Under the pieces are notes generated by a model. The model searched no databases. It saw only the letters and a program-made list of their open reading frames with translations, and was not told the DNA's origin. A stretch of 20,521 nucleotides of DNA, from contig JAQWTF010000040.1 of assembly GCA_029242825.1 (NCBI GenBank), positions 1-20,521 of the forward strand. The letters are read 5' to 3'. Positions 14,201 through 20,521 of the stretch are shown here, piece after piece (the first letter of the stretch is position 1; every line of letters begins with the position of its first letter). Made by a program: the position numbers and the translations under genes. The DNA is from MAG-120531 sp029242825 (GTDB lineage: Bacteria; Bacteroidota; Bacteroidia; Flavobacteriales; Flavobacteriaceae).

Positions 14201-15205
14201 ATGTTAAAGTTATTCCGATCAAAAATATACATAGCCTTATCGTTAGTACTTTTAGTAAGTACGATAGGGGTGCTAGGCTTTAGAATGCTCTCAGACTATT
14301 CTTGGATAGACGCGGTATACATGACCGTAATAACTATGACCACAGTTGGTTTTTCTGAAGTGAGTCCTCTGGACGATGCCGCTAAGATTTTCACTATTTT
14401 TTTAATTATCTCGAGCGTTTTTATTTTTGCCTTTGCATTATCTGTGGTCACGGAGTATATATTAGGTAGGAATTCATTAGAAATTTTAAAGAAAAAAAAG
14501 GTTAAAAATAAATTACGAAGTATGAATAAGCATGTGATCATTTGTGGTTATGGAAGAAATGGCGCTCAAGCAGTGGCCAGGCTAAAAGCCTACAACAAAC
14601 CTTTTGTGGTCATTGAGAATGATCCTGAGGTGATCGAAAAATATGAAGATGAAGTGCTTTTTATCAAGGGAGACGCCAACGAAGATGAGGTATTGGAGGC
14701 TGCAGGAATTCACAAGGCGCAATACCTTATATGTACACTTCCAAGTGATGCTGCTAATTTATTCGTGGTGTTGTCTGCAAGACAGCTTAACACAAACTTA
14801 TTTATTATTTCCAGGGCCTCTGAGATTGGATCAGAGAAGAAATTGTCTCTGGCGGGTGCCAATAAAGTGATTATGCCAGACAGAATAGGAGGGGACCATA
14901 TGGCGTCTTTAGTAGTTATTCCTGATCTAATCACCTTTATGGATAAGCTTTCTACAGATGGAAAAAAGAATACCAACTTAGAAGAGATTGCCATTGAACG
15001 TTTTGCTGGTTCTAGCGCATTAAATTCATTGAGGGATCTCGATTTAAGAAAAAGGACTGGATGTACCATAATTGGGTATATTACTCCAGAGGGTAACTAT
15101 ATTATTAATCCAGATGCAGATTTGGTGCTTTCTCCACAGGGAAAACTTATTGTACTGGGTAGGCCAGAGCAAATTGAGCAATTAAATAAAATGTGCGCCC
15201 AGTAG
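14201..15205 (+). CDS. Two-TM potassium channel with RCK (TrkA-N/TrkA-C) domains
   Basis: A 334-residue protein built like MthK-type channels. First membrane helix about residues 9-29; pore helix and selectivity filter TMTTVGFSEVSPL (filter TVGFSE, 48-53); second helix about 63-87. Then comes a cytoplasmic RCK-N domain with the Rossmann motif VIICGYGRNGAQAV (112-125) and acidic ENDPE, and an RCK-C domain from about 255 to the end. The filter has Phe-Ser in place of the canonical Tyr-Gly, so strict K+ selectivity is not certain. The RCK domain should respond to nucleotide or ion ligands. It follows the PspC gene closely and is likely in the same operon. Confidence 0.92.
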   Translation: MLKLFRSKIYIALSLVLLVSTIGVLGFRMLSDYSWIDAVYMTVITMTTVGFSEVSPLDDAAKIFTIFLIISSVFIFAFALSVVTEYILGRNSLEILKKKKVKNKLRSMNKHVIICGYGRNGAQAVARLKAYNKPFVVIENDPEVIEKYEDEVLFIKGDANEDEVLEAAGIHKAQYLICTLPSDAANLFVVLSARQLNTNLFIISRASEIGSEKKLSLAGANKVIMPDRIGGDHMASLVVIPDLITFMDKLSTDGKKNTNLEEIAIERFAGSSALNSLRDLDLRKRTGCTIIGYITPEGNYIINPDADLVLSPQGKLIVLGRPEQIEQLNKMCAQ

Positions 15206-15294
15206 TTGCTTTCCTACTCCTTTATTTGATTAGGCCATTTTTTTTTATGATATTGCTACTCTTAACATTAAATTAAACAAACCACTCCTAAATT

Positions 15295-16911
15295 ATGAAG
15301 ACTAAATTGACTTTTTTGGCAAGCTTTTTATTTCCTTTTGTTGCCCTAGCGCAAGAAAAAGGTTTAGATGAAAAAGTGAACGACGCTTTTATGCCATTTG
15401 CTAGTTGGTGGGAGGGCTTTGTCCTTACTTCTATCCCCATAGGGGAGTATAATATTCCTATCGTTTTAATACTGTTGATTTGTGGTGCTACTTTTTTCAC
15501 CATTTATTTTAAATTTCCAAGTATAAGTCAGTTTCCATTGGCGATTAATACGGTCAGGGGTAAATACGACGAATTAGACCATCACGGTGTAGAGCAAACA
15601 GACTTAAATGTGGCAGACGGAGATTTGCCAGGAACCATCAAAGATGAAAGTCAAGAAGGAGAAGTGAGTCATTTCCAGGCCCTTGCAACAGCGGTTTCAG
15701 GAACAGTAGGATTGGGTAATATTGCAGGTGTGGCTGTAGCCATTGCACTTGGAGGACCAGGGGCAACTTTTTGGATGATTGTGTGTGGGCTTATTGGAAT
15801 GTCAACAAAATTTGTAGAATGTACTTTAGGGGTAAAATACAGAGATGTAGATGAAAATGGTACCGTTTATGGTGGACCAATGTATTACCTCTCAAGAGGC
15901 CTAGATCAAATGGGTTTTAAGGTGCTTGGAAAAATTTTGGGGGTAGTATTTGCTATTCTTTGCGTGGGTGCTTCATTTGGTGGTGGTAATGCATTTCAGT
16001 CTAATCAGGCGGCGGTTCAATTGACTACTATGTTTGACCTTCAAGGAGGAGCCACTGGGGTAATTATAGGTATTGTTTTGGCTATTTTAGTGGGTATAGT
16101 GATTATTGGAGGGATTAAAAAAATCGCCAGTGTCACCGAAAAAATTGTACCATTTATGGCAGGGACATATGTCTTAGCCTCTTTGGTGATTATCTTTTCT
16201 AACATTCAATATGTTGGTGCTGCTTTTACCATGATATTTGAAGGTGCTTTTACTCCTGCAGCTGGAATAGGTGGAGTGGTTGGTGTTATTATTGTTGGAT
16301 TCCAACGCGCTGCTTTTTCTAATGAAGCTGGAGCAGGATCTGCAGCCATTGCGCACTCTGCTGTTAAAACAAAGTATCCCGCTAGTGAAGGGGTTGTAGC
16401 TTTGCTTGAGCCTTTCATTGATACGGTTGTAATTTGTACCATGACTGCTTTGGTGATTATTTTCTTTAACATGGACACCGGGGCATTTGAATATGGAAAT
16501 GCTGTTGGAAGTACGGTCTTGTTAAATGAGTCTGGGACTTATGTAGGTGGAGTAGATCTTACCTCTATGGCCTATGATTCAGTGATTCCTGGTTTTAGAT
16601 ATGTGTTGACTGTGGCGATTATTCTCTTTGCTTTCTCAACCATGATTTCTTGGTCTTATTATGGACTTCAGTCATGGAAGTATTTATTTGGAAGAGGAAA
16701 AACAGCAGATACGGTGTACAAAATACTTTTCTTACTGTTTGTAGTGGTAGGTGCCGCTGCAACATTAGACGCTGTAATTAAGTTTTCAGACGCTATGATT
16801 CTTGCCTTAGTATTTCCAAATATGATTGGCTTACTGTTTCTTTTTCCAAAAGTGAAAAAGGAATTAAAGAAGTATATGACCGATATAAAAACAAGCAAGC
16901 AGGCTGCGTAA
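15295..16911 (+). CDS. AgcS-family sodium/alanine (or glycine) symporter
   Basis: A 538-residue multi-pass carrier that imports a small neutral amino acid with Na+. Family signatures: GEVSHFQALATAVSGTVGLGNIAGVA-like sequence from residue 122, and AFSNEAGAGSAAIAHSAVKT-like sequence near 340. About 10-11 hydrophobic helices are visible. The N-terminus (residues 1-19, ending ALAQ) looks like a cleavable signal peptide, giving a periplasmic N-terminus. An acidic hydrophilic stretch (about 88-123) precedes the first signature. Alanine versus glycine cannot be decided by eye. No exact -7 box is seen in the 89-bp upstream gap; TGATATTG with an upstream TTTG is a weak candidate. Confidence 0.93.
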   Translation: MKTKLTFLASFLFPFVALAQEKGLDEKVNDAFMPFASWWEGFVLTSIPIGEYNIPIVLILLICGATFFTIYFKFPSISQFPLAINTVRGKYDELDHHGVEQTDLNVADGDLPGTIKDESQEGEVSHFQALATAVSGTVGLGNIAGVAVAIALGGPGATFWMIVCGLIGMSTKFVECTLGVKYRDVDENGTVYGGPMYYLSRGLDQMGFKVLGKILGVVFAILCVGASFGGGNAFQSNQAAVQLTTMFDLQGGATGVIIGIVLAILVGIVIIGGIKKIASVTEKIVPFMAGTYVLASLVIIFSNIQYVGAAFTMIFEGAFTPAAGIGGVVGVIIVGFQRAAFSNEAGAGSAAIAHSAVKTKYPASEGVVALLEPFIDTVVICTMTALVIIFFNMDTGAFEYGNAVGSTVLLNESGTYVGGVDLTSMAYDSVIPGFRYVLTVAIILFAFSTMISWSYYGLQSWKYLFGRGKTADTVYKILFLLFVVVGAAATLDAVIKFSDAMILALVFPNMIGLLFLFPKVKKELKKYMTDIKTSKQAA

Positions 16912-16922
16912 ACCATCCTGTT

Positions 16923-16953
16923 ATAGGTTTTTATGTGTAAATTAAAAACCTAT
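16923..16953 (+). other. Hairpin that encloses the start codon of the HhH gene
   Basis: ATAGGTTTTT (16923-16932) and AAAAACCTAT (16944-16953) form a 10-bp perfect stem with an 11-nt loop. The first two bases of the ATG of the next gene (16952) are in the 3' arm. The stem begins 11 bp after the symporter stop. No T-run follows, so it is not a standard terminator by itself; it may hide the translation start. Confidence 0.7.
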
Positions 16954-17608
16954 GAAAAATAATAAAACCCTTTTCGTTTCTTATCAATATAAACGAAAAG
17001 GGTTTTTCTATTTTTTGTGTGTCACTTTTCTACTTCATCTGGCTTATTATGGCTACGACACATACCTTAGTACAAGCGCAGTGATGATGATTGAAAACCT
17101 TCCCGAGGAATTTATCACAATAAATAAGACCATTGAGTCCGAAGTTTCTCCAAGGGCTCTAAAACAACCCAAACAACTTTCTAAGGTTTTAACTTCTAAA
17201 GCGATAAAGACAGTTTTAGATGTCAATCATGCCAATGCCTCAGATTTTCAAAGGGTTTACGGAATAGGCCCAGTGTATTCTGAGCGAATTGTAAAGTTTA
17301 GAAATTCCCTTGGCGCTTTTGTTCATATGGATCAACTGTATCAAGTGTATGGATTAGATTCCGTGGTTGTAAAAGCAATTAAGGCGTCATTTTCTGTACA
17401 AGATACACCAGTAACACATAAAATTTCAGTCAATAGCGCTTCTGAATATGAGCTACAAAGACTGCCTTTTTTTACTAAAGAATTGGCTGGAAAAATTGTC
17501 AGAGAAAGAGCTAGAAATGGTTTGTTTAATGATTTTCATGAAATATCAAACATATTAAGTCTTCCAGAAGACAAAATTGAGATAATTAAATTATATTTGA
17601 TCCTCTAA
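16952..17608 (+). CDS. Helix-hairpin-helix (ComEA-like) protein with N-terminal membrane anchor
   Basis: A 218-residue protein: basic N-terminus, one hydrophobic segment (about residues 18-36), a low-complexity linker, a good helix-hairpin-helix repeat (about 88-148, with VYGIGPVYSERIVKFR) and a second, more diverged one (about 156-218). ComEA-like HhH domains bind DNA non-specifically and in competent bacteria act in DNA uptake at the membrane; no other competence genes are nearby, so that role is inference. Codons 5-19 contain a strong terminator hairpin. Starting downstream of it (Met45-47) would lose the membrane segment, so I keep the ATG at 16952. It begins 40 bp after the symporter. 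Confidence 0.85.
   Translation: MKNNKTLFVSYQYKRKGFFYFLCVTFLLHLAYYGYDTYLSTSAVMMIENLPEEFITINKTIESEVSPRALKQPKQLSKVLTSKAIKTVLDVNHANASDFQRVYGIGPVYSERIVKFRNSLGAFVHMDQLYQVYGLDSVVVKAIKASFSVQDTPVTHKISVNSASEYELQRLPFFTKELAGKIVRERARNGLFNDFHEISNILSLPEDKIEIIKLYLIL
16964..17016 (+). terminator. Intrinsic terminator inside the 5' end of the HhH gene
   Basis: AAAACCCTTTTCGTTT (16964-16979) and AAACGAAAAGGGTTTT (16991-17006) form a perfect 16-bp stem with an 11-nt loop, followed by T, CTA and six T (17007-17016). This is the best terminator candidate for the symporter transcript, yet it lies entirely in codons 5-19 of the next gene plus the T-run. A-runs on the left make it potentially bidirectional. Confidence 0.82.
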
Positions 17609-17641
17609 ACAAATGCTATGATTACAGAAATACAACACACC

Positions 17642-18781
17642 ATGGATTTTGATTATTCTGAAACCCAGCAGATGGTTGCGGCAGCTGCAAAAGCCTTTGC
17701 ACAGCAGCATATTGCCCCACATGTGAGGGATTGGGATGAGCATCAGAACTTTCCTGTTGCTGTATTGAAGGAGGCTGGAGCTTTGGGCTTTATGGGTATA
17801 TTAGTGCCTGAGTCTTTAGGTGGATCTGGTCTAGGGTACCACGAATATATTGCTATTATTGAAGAAATTTCTATAGTAGATCCATCTATTGGCCTTTCAA
17901 TAGCGGCGCATAATTCACTCTGTACCAACCATATTTTAAGTTTTGGAAACGAAGCCCAAAAGGAAAAATGGATTCCAAAATTAGCCACTGGAGAATGGAT
18001 TGGTGCTTGGGGCCTTACCGAACACAATACGGGTTCAGATGCAGGAGGGATGAATACTACTGCGGTTAAAAAAGGAGATCAATGGGTGTTAAACGGATCT
18101 AAGAATTTCATTACCCATGGAAAAAGCGGAGACATTGCTGTTGTCATAGCTCGAACAGGGGAGAAGGGAGATAGTCATGGCATGACTGCTTTTGTGATTG
18201 AAAAAGGGACTCCTGGTTTTAGCAGTGGAAAAAAAGAAGACAAATTGGGCATGCGTGCTAGTGAGACCGCAGAACTTATTTTTGACAATTGTGTGTTAGA
18301 GGCATCGGCCGTATTAGGCCAAGTAGGAGATGGCTTTATTCAATCGATGAAAATATTAGACGGGGGTAGAATTTCTATTGGAGCGCTATCTTTGGGTATT
18401 GCGAAAGGAGCCTATCAGGCGGCCTTACAATATTCCAAGGAGCGTCATCAGTTTGGAAAACCGATAAGTGCTTTTCAAGGGATCTCTTTTAAATTGGCAG
18501 ATATGGCCACGGAGATTGAAGCATCTGAATTGCTCCTTCACAAGGCTGCTTTTCTGAAAAATCAGGGCAGACCTATGACTAAGTTAAGTGCTATGTCTAA
18601 AATGTATTCCTCCGAGGTTTGTGTGAAAGTAGCCAATGAGGCTGTTCAAATATTTGGCGGTTATGGTTACACTAAAGATTATCCTGTAGAGAAGTTTTAC
18701 AGAGATGCCAAGCTTTGTACTATTGGAGAGGGAACTACCGAAATACAGAAATTGGTGATTGCCAGAAATATTTTAAAATAA
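17642..18781 (+). CDS. Acyl-CoA dehydrogenase
   Basis: FAD enzyme that oxidises acyl-CoA to trans-2-enoyl-CoA, passing electrons to ETF. From MDFDYSETQQMV it has 379 residues, in the normal range (about 380). Visible segments: the N-terminal helical domain, the middle domain with GAWGLTEHNTGSDAGGM and NGSKNFITHG, then DGGRISIGALSLG, RHQFGKPIS and FGGYGYTKDYPVEKFYRDAK. The catalytic base is the Glu in TIGEGTTEIQK (Glu363 in this numbering). An in-frame ATG at 17618 would add eight residues; I prefer 17642 because homologues usually start MDF/MNF. Chain-length preference is unknown. It may be co-transcribed with the HhH gene (stop at 17608). Confidence 0.94.
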   Translation: MDFDYSETQQMVAAAAKAFAQQHIAPHVRDWDEHQNFPVAVLKEAGALGFMGILVPESLGGSGLGYHEYIAIIEEISIVDPSIGLSIAAHNSLCTNHILSFGNEAQKEKWIPKLATGEWIGAWGLTEHNTGSDAGGMNTTAVKKGDQWVLNGSKNFITHGKSGDIAVVIARTGEKGDSHGMTAFVIEKGTPGFSSGKKEDKLGMRASETAELIFDNCVLEASAVLGQVGDGFIQSMKILDGGRISIGALSLGIAKGAYQAALQYSKERHQFGKPISAFQGISFKLADMATEIEASELLLHKAAFLKNQGRPMTKLSAMSKMYSSEVCVKVANEAVQIFGGYGYTKDYPVEKFYRDAKLCTIGEGTTEIQKLVIARNILK

Positions 18782-18784
18782 AAC

Positions 18785-18814
18785 TTGCGGGCCATTTAAA
18801 TAGCACTATATTTG
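18785..18814 (+). promoter_or_regulatory. rpsU promoter (-33 TTG, -7 TATATTTG)
   Basis: TTG at 18785-18787, then 19 bp, then TATATTTG at 18807-18814: both elements and the spacing fit the Bacteroidota primary sigma factor consensus. The transcript should start near 18818, giving a leader of about 33 nt that contains the Shine-Dalgarno. Confidence 0.8.
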
Positions 18815-18833
18815 CACTCGTAAAATCATAAAG

Positions 18834-18842
18834 AAAGGAGGT
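18834..18842 (+). promoter_or_regulatory. Unusually strong Shine-Dalgarno of rpsU (AAAGGAGGT)
   Basis: AAAGGAGGT is fully complementary to the 3' end of 16S rRNA and lies 8 nt before the ATG at 18851. No other gene in this window has anything comparable. In Flavobacterium johnsoniae, published ribosome work shows that bS21 helps to hide the anti-Shine-Dalgarno, and that ribosomes lacking bS21 prefer the strong site of rpsU. This site is therefore probably an autoregulatory switch. Confidence 0.9.
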
Positions 18843-18850
18843 TGTAGCCC

Positions 18851-19045
18851 ATGTTAATTATACCAATAAAAGAAGGAGAAAACATCGATAGAGCGCTAAA
18901 GCGTTTTAAGAGAAAATTTGACAGAACAGGAACAATGCGTCAATTGAGATCGCGTCAGCAGTTCAATAAACCCTCTGTAGTTAAGAGAGCGCAGATTCAA
19001 AAAGCTGCTTACATTCAAGGTCTTAGAGATCAAGAAGAGCAATAG
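18851..19045 (+). CDS. rpsU: 30S ribosomal protein bS21
   Basis: A 64-residue, highly basic small-subunit protein. It begins MLIIPIKEGENIDRALKRFKRKF and has the usual RQLRSRQQF segment. Tyr54, in QKAAYIQG, is at the position reported in Flavobacterium to contact the 16S 3' tail as part of the bS6-bS18-bS21 pocket that sequesters the anti-Shine-Dalgarno. The gene has its own promoter, a perfect Shine-Dalgarno and its own terminator, so it looks like an independent transcription unit with translational feedback. The acyl-CoA dehydrogenase upstream is separated by 69 bp. Confidence 0.97.
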   Translation: MLIIPIKEGENIDRALKRFKRKFDRTGTMRQLRSRQQFNKPSVVKRAQIQKAAYIQGLRDQEEQ

Positions 19046-19067
19046 TAGCTTTTGTTTTAAATATATT

Positions 19068-19097
19068 AAAGCCCCGTTTTAACGGGGCTTTTTTTTT
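19068..19097 (+). terminator. Intrinsic terminator after rpsU
   Basis: AAAGCCCCGT (19068-19077) pairs with ACGGGGCTTT (19082-19091) around a TTTA loop, followed by a T-run to 19097 (nine T counted from 19089). A classic G/C-rich terminator, 22 bp after the rpsU stop. Some transcription must pass it or start after it to express the recombinase gene, for which no clear promoter box is seen. Confidence 0.93.
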
Positions 19098-19142
19098 GGT
19101 TTTAATTAACGCTTTTTAACCGCTGTTTTTATAATTTTAAGG

Positions 19143-20039
19143 ATGCCTATAGCTGCTTTTGTAAATTACCTGCGTCTAGAAAAGAACTATGCCCTTAATA
19201 CGATTAAGGCTTATGAACGAGATGTACAATCTTTTGAGATTTTCTGTACCACTACTTATGGGGCTATAGCACTTAGCGAGGTGTCTTATTCGCTTATTAG
19301 ATCTTGGATTGTCTCTTTGGTAGACCAGAATAAGTCTAATATAACGATTAACAGAAAAATTGCTTCCCTAAATGCGTATTATAATTTTGCTTTAAAATCG
19401 GGTCAAATAGTGCAAAACCCGTTATTGGGGCATAAATCCCTTAAGGTGCAGCGTAAAATTGCCCTGCCTTTCTCTGAGAAAGAGATGGAAGAGTTGTTCT
19501 CTAAAATACCTTTTCCTGATAACTTTGAGGGAATAAGAGACCGACTCATTATAGAGCTTCTTTATGTTACTGGGATGAGAAGGGCAGAGCTCATAGGGCT
19601 TCAGGTTTTTCAGCTAGATGTAGAAGCAGCGCAAATTAAGGTACTCGGAAAAAGGAATAAAGAGCGGGTGATTCCTTTGGTCCCGTCCCTAATCCCTTTA
19701 ATTAAGTCTTATTTGCACCAAAGAAATGCGCTTCCAATACAGATAGATGAGGGACATTTTTTTCTACTTCCCTCTGGTAAAAAACTCTATGAAACGCTTG
19801 TTTATAGGGTTATAAATCACTATTTTGGATTAGTGTCTACTAAAGTAAAAAAGAGTCCTCATATGCTGAGGCATACTTTCGCGACCCACCTCCTGAATAG
19901 GGGGGCAGATATGCAATCTGTGAGAGATTTATTGGGACATGCGAGTTTAGCTTCTACGCAGGTGTATACGCACAATAATATGGCAGCACTAAAAAAAGCT
20001 TATGGGAATTCCCATCCGAGAAATAAGCCTAAAGTTTAA
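19143..20039 (+). CDS. xerC: Tyrosine recombinase, XerC/XerD type
   Basis: A 298-residue site-specific recombinase with the N-terminal SAM-like core-binding domain (about residues 1-85) and the catalytic domain (about 105-298). All six catalytic positions are visible: Arg146 in GMRRAEL, Lys170 in LGKRNKERV, His240 and Arg243 in SPHMLRHTF, His266 in LLGHAS, and Tyr275 in TQVYTH. The length and the absence of an arm-binding domain fit Xer proteins, which resolve chromosome dimers at dif, rather than phage integrases. C versus D cannot be decided by eye. It sits in a stable housekeeping block between rpsU and the hibernation factor, not beside mobile DNA. Confidence 0.92.
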   Translation: MPIAAFVNYLRLEKNYALNTIKAYERDVQSFEIFCTTTYGAIALSEVSYSLIRSWIVSLVDQNKSNITINRKIASLNAYYNFALKSGQIVQNPLLGHKSLKVQRKIALPFSEKEMEELFSKIPFPDNFEGIRDRLIIELLYVTGMRRAELIGLQVFQLDVEAAQIKVLGKRNKERVIPLVPSLIPLIKSYLHQRNALPIQIDEGHFFLLPSGKKLYETLVYRVINHYFGLVSTKVKKSPHMLRHTFATHLLNRGADMQSVRDLLGHASLASTQVYTHNNMAALKKAYGNSHPRNKPKV

Positions 20040-20054
20040 TTTAATTTTTTATCT

Positions 20055-20351
20055 ATGAAAATCAACACGCAAACCGTCAATTTTAATGCAGATGCTACTT
20101 TAATAGATTTCTTAGACAATCGAGTTCAGAAGTTGGACATGTTTTTCGATCATATCATTGACGTAGATATCTTTTTAAAAGTGGAAAATACCAGTGAAAA
20201 AGAAAATAAAATAGCAGAATTTAAGGTGCATGTTCCAAAGGATTCTATTGTGGTTAAAAAGCAATGCAAGAGCTTTGAAGAGGCTATAGATACTGCATGT
20301 GAGGCAGTTGAGCGTGGATTGGTAAAATGGAAAGAAAAGCGTAAGTCTTAA
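20055..20351 (+). CDS. hpf: Ribosome hibernation-promoting factor, short form (HPF/YfiA)
   Basis: A 98-residue protein with the S30AE fold: MKINTQTVNFNADATLIDFLDNRVQKLDMFF, then two further beta strands and the helix FEEAIDTACEAVERGLVKWKEKRKS-like end. Short HPF/YfiA proteins bind the 30S A and P sites and keep idle ribosomes inactive in stationary phase. There is no C-terminal extension of the long-form HPF type, so 100S dimer formation by this protein alone is not expected. It follows xerC by 15 bp, probably in the same transcript. The gene name raiA would be equally defensible. Confidence 0.93.
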   Translation: MKINTQTVNFNADATLIDFLDNRVQKLDMFFDHIIDVDIFLKVENTSEKENKIAEFKVHVPKDSIVVKKQCKSFEEAIDTACEAVERGLVKWKEKRKS

Positions 20352-20388
20352 GCATGAAAAAAAAAATATTTTTTTTTGAAAAAAATGT

Positions 20389-20418
20389 TTTGAAAAGAGA
20401 AATATTTATCTACATTTG
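20389..20418 (+). promoter_or_regulatory. Promoter of the tRNA-Thr transcript
   Basis: TTTG (20389-20392), 18 bp, then TACATTTG (20411-20418): a full match to the Bacteroidota promoter. Directly upstream, ten A (20357-20366) followed by TA and nine T (20369-20377) could act like an UP element. Strong promoters are expected ahead of tRNA and translation genes. Confidence 0.8.
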
Positions 20419-20419
20419 C

Positions 20420-20448
20420 AGTCCGTTTGAAAAAGCGGACTTTTTATT
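20420..20448 (+). other. Hairpin with T-tract at the expected 5' end of the tRNA transcript
   Basis: GTCCGTTT (20421-20428) pairs with AAGCGGAC (20433-20440), one G-T wobble, around a GAAA tetraloop; A20420-T20441 extends it. TTTTTATT follows. The stem starts within about 4 nt of the predicted start site, so it looks like a terminator but is too close to the promoter to be an ordinary one. Confidence 0.7.
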
Positions 20449-20467
20449 GATTTAAAAAGGCATAAAA

Positions 20468-20521
20468 GCCGATGTAGCTCAGCTGGCTAGAGCAGCTGAT
20501 TTGTAATCAGCAGGTCGTGGG
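20468..20521 (+). tRNA. tRNA-Thr (anticodon TGT), 3' part cut by window edge
   Basis: The first 54 bases of a tRNA are present: acceptor strand GCCGATG, TA, D-arm GCTC...GAGC, anticodon stem GCTGA/TCAGC with loop TTTGTAA, anticodon TGT at 20502-20504, then the variable region AGGTC and the beginning of the T-arm (GTGGG). TGT reads ACA, a threonine codon. In flavobacteria this position often starts a tRNA cluster leading to the EF-Tu gene; that continuation is outside the window. Confidence 0.95.

Noticed and set aside
14710..15069. 119-codon open frame antisense to the K+ channel RCK domain
   Set aside because: Fully contained in a convincing gene, with no domain or regulatory signal.
17618..17641. 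Earlier ATG for the acyl-CoA dehydrogenase
   Set aside because: Possible, but the eight extra residues (MITEIQHT) are not typical, while MDFDYSETQQM matches the family start. Kept as an alternative in the feature text.
1..20521. CRISPR arrays, insertion sequences, prophage or integrative elements
   Set aside because: No regularly spaced repeats, transposase or terminal inverted repeats were seen. The only recombinase is a complete Xer-type gene in a housekeeping block.

Overview
The window looks like a chromosomal segment from a member of the Flavobacteriaceae or a close relative in the Bacteroidota. The reasons are: several promoters with the Bacteroidota -7 box TAnnTTTG; almost no Shine-Dalgarno sequences, with one striking exception at rpsU; A/T-rich intergenic DNA; and typical flavobacterial neighbourhoods (ddl / PASTA protein / rluD; rpsU / xer / hpf / tRNA-Thr). 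I see no insertion sequence, prophage, CRISPR array or other clear sign of recent transfer. All genes seem intact except ddl and the tRNA, which run off the two ends.

Layout. Positions 1-3614: ddl (minus, cut at the left edge) is divergent from a membrane-anchored PASTA protein, which is followed on the plus strand by an RluD-type pseudouridine synthase and yaaA. Positions 3731-5485: a minus-strand pair, a small two-helix membrane protein and a secreted M20 peptidase. Positions 5604-12293: a complete minus-strand tryptophan operon in the order trpE-G-D-C-F-B-A, headed by an 18-codon leader peptide with three consecutive Trp codons and a four-segment transcription attenuator. Positions 12418-13503: a marR-yceI pair with a palindrome over its promoter. 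Positions 13667-15205: a plus-strand cluster of rhodanese, PspC-like protein and K+ channel with an RCK domain. Positions 15295-18781: an AgcS-type Na+/amino-acid symporter, a helix-hairpin-helix protein whose first codons contain a strong intrinsic-terminator hairpin, and an acyl-CoA dehydrogenase. Positions 18851-20521: rpsU with a perfect Shine-Dalgarno, a Xer tyrosine recombinase, a short hibernation factor, and the start of a tRNA-Thr gene behind a strong promoter.

How the parts work together. The seven trp genes encode every step from chorismate to tryptophan. They are tightly packed (ATGA overlap trpB/trpA, 0-1 bp gaps at trpD/trpC and trpC/trpF), so control at the leader should govern the whole pathway. 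The leader promoter lies so close to the leader ATG that the leader peptide is probably translated from a leaderless or nearly leaderless transcript. The right end is a translation-related block in which rpsU probably senses its own product through the anti-Shine-Dalgarno.

The most interesting items are the trp attenuator with its near-leaderless leader peptide, the terminator embedded in the helix-hairpin-helix gene, the rpsU Shine-Dalgarno with Tyr54 in bS21, and a hairpin plus T-tract placed at the very 5' end of the tRNA transcript.
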